DNA from: Methylobacterium durans
GTDB lineage: Bacteria; Pseudomonadota; Alphaproteobacteria; Rhizobiales; Beijerinckiaceae
Length of the DNA: 64,000 bases
Reading direction: 5' to 3'
Assembly (NCBI RefSeq): GCF_003173715.1
Contig: NZ_CP029550.1
Location: forward strand, 1,364,001 to 1,428,000
The notes beneath the pieces are model-generated. The model was not told where the DNA came from. It made no database searches and was given only the letters and a program-made list of their open reading frames with translations. Positions 23,101 through 32,749 of the stretch are shown one piece after another. The position numbers and the translations under genes are program-made. Position 1 is the first letter of the stretch, and the number at the start of each line of letters is the position of its first letter.

Positions 23101-23436
23101 GTCCGCAACCTCATCGTCGAGGTCCTACACGATCTCGGCTATCGCGCCCTGCAGGCGGGCGACGGCGCGGCCGGCCTGCGCCTTCTGCAGGCTCCCGGCC
23201 GCATCGACCTGCTCATCACCGATGTCGGCCTGCCCGGCCTCAACGGCCGTCAGCTCGCCGATCAGGCCCGCGAGACGCGCCCGGGCCTGAAGGTGCTGTT
23301 CATCACGGGCTACGCCGAGAACGCGACCTTCGGCGAGAACCACCTCGCGCCGGGGATGCAGATGATCACCAAGCCGTTCCCGGTCGAGACGCTCGCGGCC
23401 CGCATCCGGGAGATGATCGAGACGCCGACCGCCTGA
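20168..23436 (+). pseudogene. LOV-domain hybrid histidine kinase, broken by one frameshift
   Basis: Blue-light-type sensor kinase split into two frames: 20168-21994 and (ATG 21931) 21931-23436. The break is at about 21917: the text reads ACC CGG AAC TGG, whereas one added G restores TRELEAMWRTSRDLL and joins the frames perfectly. Domains in order: coiled coil 15-40; LOV 50-175 with the photoadduct cysteine Cys104 in GRNCRFLQ; PAS2 (YQAIFDGAVDFAIVATDSSG); PAS3 (FRTLVEVSPQVVFFAD); degenerate GAF-like stretch; PAS4 after the break; HisKA ([15 protein letters not shown], His136 of the second half); HATPase (GTGLGLSMIYG); receiver (LLITDVGLPGLNG). Start chosen at MAQAGMGAADG, with GGGGCG before it. 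Probably intact in the organism (see finding on homopolymer gaps). Confidence 0.88.
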
Positions 23437-23620
23437 GATCGGGGCGTCGCGAGATATGCGGGGCGGACGTCGCGGACATCGAACGCGCGAACGTCATCGG
23501 CCTCCGAGCGACCGCGCCGGGCCGAGCGTTCCGGCTCGGAGGTCCCCCGGTCCTGGCGATCCTCCGCGCCGTGTGACCATCGCCTCGCGGCCGGGGAAGC
23601 TCCCGGGCGCCGGCGCAGCA

Positions 23621-24990
23621 CTATAGCAGCGTGCCCCTCAGGATCAGCAGGGCCACCGTGAAGTAGATGACGAGCCCCGTCACGTCGACGAGGGTGGCGA
23701 CGAACGGCGCCGAGGCGGTCGCGGGGTCGAAGCCGATGCGCTGGAGGATGAAGGGCAGCATCGAGCCCGCGAGCGAGCCGAAGGTGACGATGCCGACGAG
23801 CGCCGCGCCGACGGTCGCGGCCACGAGGGGCCAGTGCGGCCCGTAATCATAGAAGCCGGCCTTCTGCCAGATCACGATGCGCACGATCCCGATCCCCCCA
23901 GGATCGCCCCGAGGAGGAGCCCGGTCGGCACTTCGCGCAGGGCCACCCGCCACCAGTCGCGCAGCCGCACCTGATGCAGCGCCAGCGCCCGGATCAGCAG
24001 GGAGGTCGCCTGCGAGCCGGAATTGCCGCCCGAGGACATGATGAGCGGGATGAACAGCGTCAGCACGAGCGCCTTCTCCAGCTCGCCCTCGAAGCTCTGC
24101 ATGGCGGACGCCGTCAGCATCTCGGAGAGGAACAGGGCGCAGAGCCAGCCGGCGCGCTTGCGGATCATCGTGAAGAAGCCGATGTCCATGTAGGGCTCGG
24201 GCAGCGCCTCCATGCCGCCGAAGCGCTGCACGTCCTGCGTTTGCTTCTCGACCATCGCGTCGATCATGTCGTCGACGGTGACGATGCCGATGACGTGGCC
24301 GACCGCGTCGACCACGGGCAGCGCGAGGAGATCGTATTTCGAGATCAGCCTCGCCGCCTCCTCGCGGCCCGCCGTCGGCGAGACGGCGAGCGGGCGCCGT
24401 CCGGGTGCCACCGAGAGCACGTTGTCTTCGGGATCGCCGGAAATCAGGCGCCGCAGGGGAACCGACTTCGTCAGCGCCCGGGTGCGCGGGTCGAGCACGA
24501 AGATCGCGTAGATGGTCTCGCGGGTCTTCTCGACGCGGCGGACATGGTCGAGGGTCTGGGCCACGGTCCAGTTGCCCGGCACCGTCACGAATTCCGTCGT
24601 CATCAGCGAGCCCACCGTCTCCTCGCCGTAGGCGCTGAGGCGGTCGACGGCGCCGCGGGTCTCGGCGTCGAGGCGAGCGCGCAGGTCCGAGCGCCCCGGC
24701 TCCTCGATTTCGCGGAAGATATCGGTGACCCGGTCGGCCGACATGCCGGAGAGGTAGCCGGCGACGCGGTCACGGGGCAGCATCTCGATGATGTCGGCCG
24801 CGCATTCGAGCTCGGGCTGGTCCAGCACCTCGACGGCCCGCTCCTGGGGAAGGCCGAGCAGGATTGCGGCGGCGACCTCCGGCGCTTCCTCGTTCAGGGC
24901 CTCGACGATGTCGGGGGCGCGCTCGTCCGAGAGGCGCGCGGCGAGGACGGCGGGGTCGACCCGCGCGTCGAGGGCGACAGATTCGGTCAT
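23621..24990 (-). pseudogene. mgtE: magnesium transporter MgtE, broken by one frameshift
   Basis: Mg2+ channel/transporter. The frame from ATG 24990 covers the MgtE N domain (residues 20-125: DIVEALNEEAPEVAAAILLG), the CBS pair (135-260: GSLMTTEFVTVPGNWTV and LPVVDAVGHVIGIVTVDDM) and the first TM helices, ending out of frame as GAILGGSGSCAS. The remaining TM helices continue in a second frame from about 23895 to 23621 (IGIVRIVIWQKAGFYDYG ... FGSLAGSMLPFILQRIGFDPATASAPFVATLVDVTGLVIYF). The junction is a run of six C on the plus strand (23894-23899); seven would give GAILGGIGIVRI in one frame. GFDPA...TL.D..G is the conserved Mg-path helix. Likely a functional gene with a sequence error. Confidence 0.88.
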
Positions 24991-25519
24991 GGGTCTCGCC
25001 TCCGGCTCCTCGGCACCGTTGCCCCGGTTCGCCCCGCGACCGACGCGCGGGCGTCCCGGAGGCGCCTCAGGGCGTCAGGCGGGGCAGCGGCGCGGAGCCG
25101 GGCACGGCTCGGGAGATCGATCGGAACTGTCGCTGGGCATCGCGGTCGATGGATTCCTGTACCGCGACGGCTCACCGAGTCGCCGCGGGCGCCGGGGTGG
25201 TGCGCCGGGACGGCGATCCCGTCAAGCGGAAGCGGCCGGGCCGAGCGTAGCTGCACTTCCGTGCATATGCAGGCCGGGCCGCCGCCTCGCCGAGCGGGCC
25301 GCCGAACCGAGCATCGGGTCGCCTTGCCCGACCCGGTTGACATCGGTCACCGACATCACCATCTCATTGCTACACAAGGCAAATTACGCTATCGCGTCTC
25401 TGCCGGCGTCGGCCCTCGGATGACCCCGACATCCTATGAGAAATATAAGTGTAGGGCCCACTTGTATTGTGCCCAACACATTGCCTATGTTCTCTCCATC
25501 GAAGCGAAGGAGACACGTC
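24991..25519. other. 529-bp divergent spacer between mgtE and pqqA; no gene seen
   Basis: Should hold the mgtE promoter/leader (minus) and the pqqA promoter (plus). The right 140 bp (25370-25510) is distinctly AT-richer than its surroundings, as expected of a strong promoter region for the precursor peptides. I could not recognise a magnesium riboswitch by eye. Confidence 0.4.
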
Positions 25520-25609
25520 ATGAAGTGGTCCGCCCCCGTCGTTCAGGAAGTCTGCGTCGGCATGGAGGTCACCAGCTACGAGTCCGCTGAGATCGATACC
25601 TTCCACTGA
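25520..25609 (+). CDS. pqqA: PQQ precursor peptide PqqA, copy 1
   Basis: 29-residue ribosomally made precursor of the cofactor pyrroloquinoline quinone. Sequence begins MKWSAPVVQEVCVGMEVTSY; Glu16 and Tyr20 are the residues cross-linked by PqqE to build PQQ, and both are present. Ribosome site AAGGAG precedes the ATG by 8 bases. First of three tandem copies. It differs from copies 2 and 3 at Val7 and uses a TGA stop. Confidence 0.95.
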   Translation: MKWSAPVVQEVCVGMEVTSYESAEIDTFH

Positions 25610-25674
25610 GGCGTCGATGGCTCGGGCATGCCGAGCACTCCTTCGAAACTGAAACTCAACCCTGGAGAAACGCT

Positions 25675-25764
25675 ATGAAGTGGTCTGCCCCCATCGTTCA
25701 GGAAGTCTGCGTCGGCATGGAAGTCACCAGCTACGAGTCCGCTGAGATCGACACCTTCCACTAA
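25675..25764 (+). CDS. pqqA: PQQ precursor peptide PqqA, copy 2
   Basis: 29 residues, MKWSAPIVQEVCVGMEVTSY then ESAEIDTFH. Glu16 and Tyr20 are intact. Ribosome site TGGAGAAA precedes the ATG. Spacer from copy 1 is 65 bp. The nucleotide sequence differs from copy 3 at a single base in the coding part (TCC versus TCG at Ser22), so this duplication is recent or homogenised. Confidence 0.95.
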   Translation: MKWSAPIVQEVCVGMEVTSYESAEIDTFH

Positions 25765-25833
25765 GGCTTCTTCCAGCTCTGACGAGCCGGTCGACCGTCG
25801 AACCTGTCACCTCATTCCAACAGGAGATCCATC

Positions 25834-25923
25834 ATGAAGTGGTCTGCCCCCATCGTTCAGGAAGTCTGCGTCGGCATGGAAGTCACCAGCTACGAGTCGG
25901 CTGAGATCGACACCTTCCACTAA
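25834..25923 (+). CDS. pqqA: PQQ precursor peptide PqqA, copy 3
   Basis: 29 residues with a protein sequence identical to copy 2, Glu16 and Tyr20 present, ribosome site CAGGAGAT. Spacer from copy 2 is 69 bp. Followed at 30 bp by a strong terminator, and no pqqB, C, D or E gene follows, so processing enzymes must be encoded elsewhere. Confidence 0.95.
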   Translation: MKWSAPIVQEVCVGMEVTSYESAEIDTFH

Positions 25924-25953
25924 GCTGACCGTCGCATCAGCGAATCGGCTTCG

Positions 25954-25991
25954 GGCGCCGTTCCCTTCGGGGGACGGCGTCCTTCTTTTTT
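25954..25991 (+). terminator. rho-independent terminator of the pqqA cluster
   Basis: A 12-bp stem (25954-25965 with 25970-25981, two G-U pairs) closed by a C(TTCG)G tetraloop and followed by CTTCTTTTTT. It lies 30 bp after the third pqqA stop. Confidence 0.9.
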
Positions 25992-26046
25992 GCCGATCTC
26001 CGATGCGAACGCGACCGTGCCCGAGGACATCGGGAAACGCGACGCG

Positions 26047-26085
26047 CGACAGCCGGGCGCCCCGTGACGGGCTTCCCGGCTGTCG
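26047..26085. other. perfect 11-bp hairpin between pqqA and ldtR
   Basis: Arms CGACAGCCGGG (26047-26057) and CCCGGCTGTCG (26075-26085) are exact inverted repeats, with a smaller GCCC/GGGC stem in the loop. No T-run follows on either strand. It could be a terminator-like or attenuating hairpin for the minus-strand ldtR transcript, or a DNA site. The rest of the 330-bp spacer shows nothing else. Confidence 0.45.
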
Positions 26086-26253
26086 TCGCTGATTGCCTGA
26101 TCGAACCGCAGCGGCGCGCGTGACGGCGCTCCGAACGCGTGCTTCCCGCAAGGGAGTTAGGTCTCCGTGAGGCGCGATTCGCCCTCTCCGAAGCGGAGAG
26201 GTGGACGGTCTCAGCGGTGGACCGATCGCTCCCCGACGCCTTCCGGGCCGTGC

Positions 26254-26766
26254 TCAGAGGCGGTAGCGAATCTGGTCCGTCCAGAAGCGCTCGAGGCGGC
26301 CGAGCGCCTGATTGAGGCGGCCGAAATCGTCATCCGAGATGCCACCGATCGGCTGGATCGTGCGGGCGTGCTTGTCGTAGAGGCCCTGGATGATCTCGTG
26401 CACCTGCCGCCCCTTGTCGGTAAGGCTGATGCGCACGGAGCGCCGGTCCGTCTTCGAGCGGGCGTGGTGGAGGTAGCCGGCCTCGACCAGCTTCTTGACG
26501 TTGTACGAGACGTTGGAGCCGAGATAGTAGCCCTTGGTGCGCAGCTCGCTCGCCGTCAGCTCCTTGTCGCCGATGTTGTACAGGAGCAGCGCCTGGACGC
26601 TGTTGACGTCCTCGCGGCCGCGGCGCTCGAACTCATCCTTGATCACGTCGAGGAGGCGCCGGTGCAGGCGCTCCACGAGATGCAGCGCCTCGAGATAGGA
26701 GCCGCTCGCCACGGAAGCGTCGAGGGCGGAGGTGGTTTCGACAACCTTGACGGCCTGGGTCTTCAT
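26254..26766 (-). CDS. ldtR: MarR-family regulator LdtR
   Basis: 170 residues from ATG 26766 (MKTQAVKVVETTSALD). The winged-helix body reads LEALHLVERLHRRLLDVIKDEFERRG, VNSVQALLLYNIGDKELTASELRTKGYYLGSNVSYNVKKLVEAGYLHHARSKTDRRSVRISLT. This strongly conserved pattern is that of LdtR, known in Rhizobiales as a regulator of an L,D-transpeptidase (cell-wall remodelling) and osmotic stress genes. The L,D-transpeptidase gene is not adjacent here. The upstream extension of the open frame is rejected because the family begins at this Met. Confidence 0.88.
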   Translation of the reverse strand: MKTQAVKVVETTSALDASVASGSYLEALHLVERLHRRLLDVIKDEFERRGREDVNSVQALLLYNIGDKELTASELRTKGYYLGSNVSYNVKKLVEAGYLHHARSKTDRRSVRISLTDKGRQVHEIIQGLYDKHARTIQPIGGISDDDFGRLNQALGRLERFWTDQIRYRL

Positions 26767-26928
26767 CGTGTGCCTCACCCGATTGTTGTGTCGGTCGCCG
26801 TGAAGTCCGACGCCGCTTATGGGCACAACGTATGGGTCGGGAATGAAAGGCGATTTAAGCGACAGGATGAATTCGCGATTTACTTCTCTCGGTAAATGCA
26901 AACTGAAACGGTTCCATCAACCTTCCAT

Positions 26929-27381
26929 TTACCGGCTCTCGCGCGCCGCAAACCACGACAACACGAAGTAAACCGCAACTATACTTGCCTGCACGATCAC
27001 GACCGGAAGCGGCGTCGGCAGGAGCTGCGGCGTGAGCGTCGCGAGGGTCAGGGCCGAGGTCGCGGCGAGCAGCCAGATCACCCCGCCCCAGGCACTGGTG
27101 AGCCAGAGGCCGACCGCCGCCGTCAGGTCGATCACGGCGAGGTAGACGATCACGGCCTGCCGCCCCACCGGCTCCGCCTCGAAGGAGCGTGGGCCCGGCA
27201 CCAGATCGAGGATCGTGGCCCAGGCATGAACGCCCTTGGCGAGCCAGAGCAGGGCCGTCACCCGCATGAACCAGACGAGGACCGTGTCCCAAGTGGTGCG
27301 GGGGGCCGCAGCGCCCCGCTCGATCCGATCCCCCGCGGGATCCCCGAGCGCCCCCCGACCGATCCGTCCCGGGCCGCGCAT
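26929..27381 (-). CDS. DUF6163-type small membrane protein
   Basis: 150 residues with four hydrophobic segments at about 33-58, 76-97, 100-116 and 123-143 (FMRVTALLWLAKGVHAWATILD, IVYLAVIDLTAAVGLWLTSA, LPVVIVQASIVAVYFVLSWF). This matches Rhizobiales DUF6163 proteins, which usually sit next to ldtR, as here. Its ATG begins one base after the stop codon of the upstream hydratase gene, suggesting a shared transcript. Function unknown. Confidence 0.75.
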   Translation of the reverse strand: MRGPGRIGRGALGDPAGDRIERGAAAPRTTWDTVLVWFMRVTALLWLAKGVHAWATILDLVPGPRSFEAEPVGRQAVIVYLAVIDLTAAVGLWLTSAWGGVIWLLAATSALTLATLTPQLLPTPLPVVIVQASIVAVYFVLSWFAARESR

Positions 27382-27382
27382 C

Positions 27383-30062
<2,680 letters not shown>

Positions 30063-30218
30063 GCGCCGACGCGCGAGCGACCGACAACCTGCCATCGCAA
30101 TCGCCAAGACCTGCTACCGCAGTGCAAAAAATTGGTGCATCGGTATTGCACTGCATTAAGACTCCTTTTGTACGGAATCGGTCAAATGTGACTCATCTTC
30201 CGCTGGAATAAGCAGAAA

Positions 30219-31272
30219 ATGAGCATTGCCCATCGGTCAGCCGGATCCGAAAGTCTCGCAACGATCGTCGATCGCTCGACCAGTGCCCTGAAGGTCTCGA
30301 CCGCGACCAGCATCGGCGCGATCCGCAACATCACCCGGCGCATGCATCTCCTCGCCATGAACGCGCTGATCGAGGCCGCCCATGCGGGATCCCACGGGGC
30401 CGGCTTCTCCGTAGTGGCCCAGGAAGTCCGGGGGTCGCGGGCGAGATCGACGGGCTGACGGCGCGGCTCGGCACCTCCCTCGGCGAGGGCGTCGCCACGC
30501 TCACGGAGGCGGTGGGACGGCTGGCCGCCGAGGCGCGGTCGGAGCGCTGCGTCGACCTCGCACTCAACGCGATCGAGATCATCGACCGCAATCTCTACGA
30601 GCGCACCTGCGACGTGCGCTGGTGGGCCACCGACGCCGCCCTGGTCGATTGCGCCGCCGACCCAACCGAGGCGGCGCGCGCCTACGCGAGCCAGCGGCTC
30701 GGCGTCATCCTGTCCTCCTACACGGTCTATCTCGATCTCTGGCTGTGCAGCCTCGACGGGCGGGTGATCGCCAACGGCCGTCCCGACCGGTTCGACGTGC
30801 GCGGACGCGACGTGCGGGCCGAGCCCTGGTTCGAGCGGGCCCGCCGCCTAACTAGCGGGGACGCGTTCGCGGTGGCCGATGTCGGCCGCGCCGCGGGCCT
30901 CGGCGGGGCCCAGACCGCCACCTACGCGGCCTCGATCCGCGAGAACGGCGAGGCGCTGGGGCCCCCCTCGGCTACCTCGCGATCCATTTCGACTGGGAGC
31001 CGCAGGCGCGCGCCGTGGTGGAGGGGGTGCGGCTCGCCGCCGACGAGCGGGCGCGCAGCCGCGTCCTGCTGCTCGATGCGGAGAACCGGGTCATCGCCTG
31101 CTCCAGGGGCAGGGGCATCCTGTCCGAGCGCTACCCCCTCCGCACGGAGGGGGCGGCCCAGGGCGCCTATATCGACGCGGGCGGCCGCCTCGTCGCCTTC
31201 CACGCCACGCCGGGCTACGAGACCTACCGCGGGCTCGGCTGGCGGGGCGTCATCGAGCAGGAGATCGGCTGA
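30219..31272 (+). pseudogene. soluble methyl-accepting chemotaxis-type protein with C-terminal Cache domain, two frameshifts
   Basis: Three frames join into one product. Part 1 (30219-30430) holds the conserved signalling tip: [36 protein letters not shown], the CheA/CheW-contact hairpin of chemoreceptors. A G-run of five (30430-30434) is one short; six gives [17 protein letters not shown]. Part 2 carries NLYERTCDVRWWATD and a Cache-like sensor (VYLDLWLCSLDGRVIANGRPDRF, AEPWFERARR). A C-run of six (30962-30967) is again one short; seven gives GPPLGYLAIHFDWEPQA. Part 3 ends YETYRGLGWRGVIEQEIG. No TM segments, and the signalling tip precedes the sensor, the reverse of classical receptors. Confidence 0.8.
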
Positions 31273-31348
31273 GGGGCGATCTTGAGCGGAGCGACGAGGC
31301 TTCCTACCTCATCGGCGGCGACTGTCTCGCCCCCTTGAGGACGCGGCC

Positions 31349-31834
31349 ATGCTCAATCCCCCGCCCGGTTATGCCGAGCGCCTCGACGCGCCCGGCTACG
31401 CCGCCCCGATGACCCTGCCCGCCATACGCGGGAGCCTCGGGGCGCGCTTCGTCGCCTACCTGCTCGACATCCTGTTCATCTTCGGGTTCTCGATGCTGCT
31501 CTGGCTCGCGATCGCGGTGCTCGGAGTGATCACGTTTGGACTGGGGTGGACGTTGTTCGCGATCCTGCCCGCGAGCGGGGTGCTCTACAGCATGATCACG
31601 GTCGGCGGCGCCCGCCAGAGCACGATCGGCATGCGGATGATGGGCCTGCGCGTCGTCGCCGAGAGCGGCCGGCGGGTCGACATGATCACGGCCGCCGTGC
31701 ACGCGCTGCTCTTCTACGTCGCGCTCTCGACCTTCCTGCTCTGGTTCGTCGACATGCTGTTCGGCGTGATGCGCAGCGACCGCCGCCTCGGCCACGACCT
31801 CATCCTCGGCCTCGCCGTGGTGCGGGCGGCCTGA
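31349..31834 (+). CDS. RDD-family membrane protein
   Basis: 161 residues. LGARFVAYLLDILFIFGFSMLLW contains the Arg-x-x-Asp pattern (R..A...D) that names the RDD family. Three TM segments lie at about 38-62, 68-92 and 115-143, and the central GGARQSTIGMRMMGLRVVAESG and final RRLGHDLILGLAVVR are family signatures. Proposed ion or small-molecule transport function is not established. Confidence 0.87.
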   Translation: MLNPPPGYAERLDAPGYAAPMTLPAIRGSLGARFVAYLLDILFIFGFSMLLWLAIAVLGVITFGLGWTLFAILPASGVLYSMITVGGARQSTIGMRMMGLRVVAESGRRVDMITAAVHALLFYVALSTFLLWFVDMLFGVMRSDRRLGHDLILGLAVVRAA

Positions 31835-31962
31835 ACGGTCCGTTTCCCGACGTTGAAATCCGGCCCGCGGCACAAACGAGGCTGTTGAGCGGCGCCTTAT
31901 CGACGCTACACTCAAAGGTGGCGGCGCGGAGCGTGCCGCCGGCCTCGAGGGCGACCTGAAGC

Positions 31963-32709
31963 GTGACGAGCCACCCGCGCGATACCCCCCAATTCTATCT
32001 CACGGCCCCCTCCCCCTGCCCCTACCTGCCGGGGCAGGAAGAGCGGAAGGTTTTCACTCACCTCGTCGGGCGGCGCGCCCGCGATCTCAACGAGATCCTG
32101 ACGCAGGGCGGCTTCCGGCGCTCGCAGACCATCGCCTACCGGCCCGCCTGCGAGACCTGCCGCGCCTGCATCTCGGTGCGGGTGGTCGTGGACGATTTCC
32201 GGCCCACCGCGAGCCAGCGCCGCATCATCGCCCGCAACGCCGACCTCGTCGGCAATCCGGAGACGAACCGCCCGGCCTCGGAGCAGTACGCCCTGTTCCG
32301 CCGCTATCTCGACGCCCGCCACGGGGACGGCGGCATGGTCGACATGACCGTGCTCGACTACGCCATGATGATCGAGGACAGCCACGTCGACACGCATCTC
32401 GTGACCTACCGCCGCCGCGGGCCGGACACGGCGATCAACGGCCGCGGCACCGGCGCGCCGCTCGCTCTCTGCCTGACCGACGTCCTCGCCGACGGCCTGT
32501 CGATGGTCTACTCGTTCTACGATCCCGAGGAGGCCGCGCGCTCGCTCGGGACCCACATGATCCTCGACCACATCCAGCGCGCGCGGGCGCTCGGCCTGCC
32601 CTACCTCTACCTCGGCTACTGGGTCGAGGGCTCCCGCAAGATGGACTACAAGGCCCGCTTCCTGCCCCAGGAACGCCTGCTCGCGCAGGGCTGGGCGCGG
32701 GTGGAATAG
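31963..32709 (+). CDS. bpt: aspartate/glutamate leucyltransferase
   Basis: Transfers leucine from Leu-tRNA to proteins with N-terminal Asp or Glu, marking them for ClpAP degradation (N-degron pathway). 248 residues, GTG start. Seen: [53 protein letters not shown] (the conserved cysteines), [36 protein letters not shown] and [22 protein letters not shown]. Complete and colinear with the Bpt family. Confidence 0.93.
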   Translation: MTSHPRDTPQFYLTAPSPCPYLPGQEERKVFTHLVGRRARDLNEILTQGGFRRSQTIAYRPACETCRACISVRVVVDDFRPTASQRRIIARNADLVGNPETNRPASEQYALFRRYLDARHGDGGMVDMTVLDYAMMIEDSHVDTHLVTYRRRGPDTAINGRGTGAPLALCLTDVLADGLSMVYSFYDPEEAARSLGTHMILDHIQRARALGLPYLYLGYWVEGSRKMDYKARFLPQERLLAQGWARVE

Positions 32710-32710
32710 G

Positions 32711-32740
32711 GGCGCCGGCCCGGCTCCGCGGGACGGCGCC
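32711..32740. terminator. GC hairpin between convergent genes
   Basis: GGCGCCG (32711-32717) pairs with CGGCGCC (32734-32740), with additional pairing inside. It fills the 40-bp gap between the convergent bpt and TonB-receptor genes. There is no T-run, so intrinsic termination is uncertain. Confidence 0.4.
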
Positions 32741-32749
32741 GGCCCGGCC

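Noticed and set aside
24991..25519. Magnesium riboswitch (M-box or ykoK type) upstream of mgtE
   Set aside because: I could not find the conserved core by eye; a covariance-model search would settle it.
25370..26151. Minus-strand frames with repeated GLVAGDFHADADFLNDGG
   Set aside because: They are antisense of the three pqqA copies, which explains the repetition; the plus strand encodes authentic PqqA.
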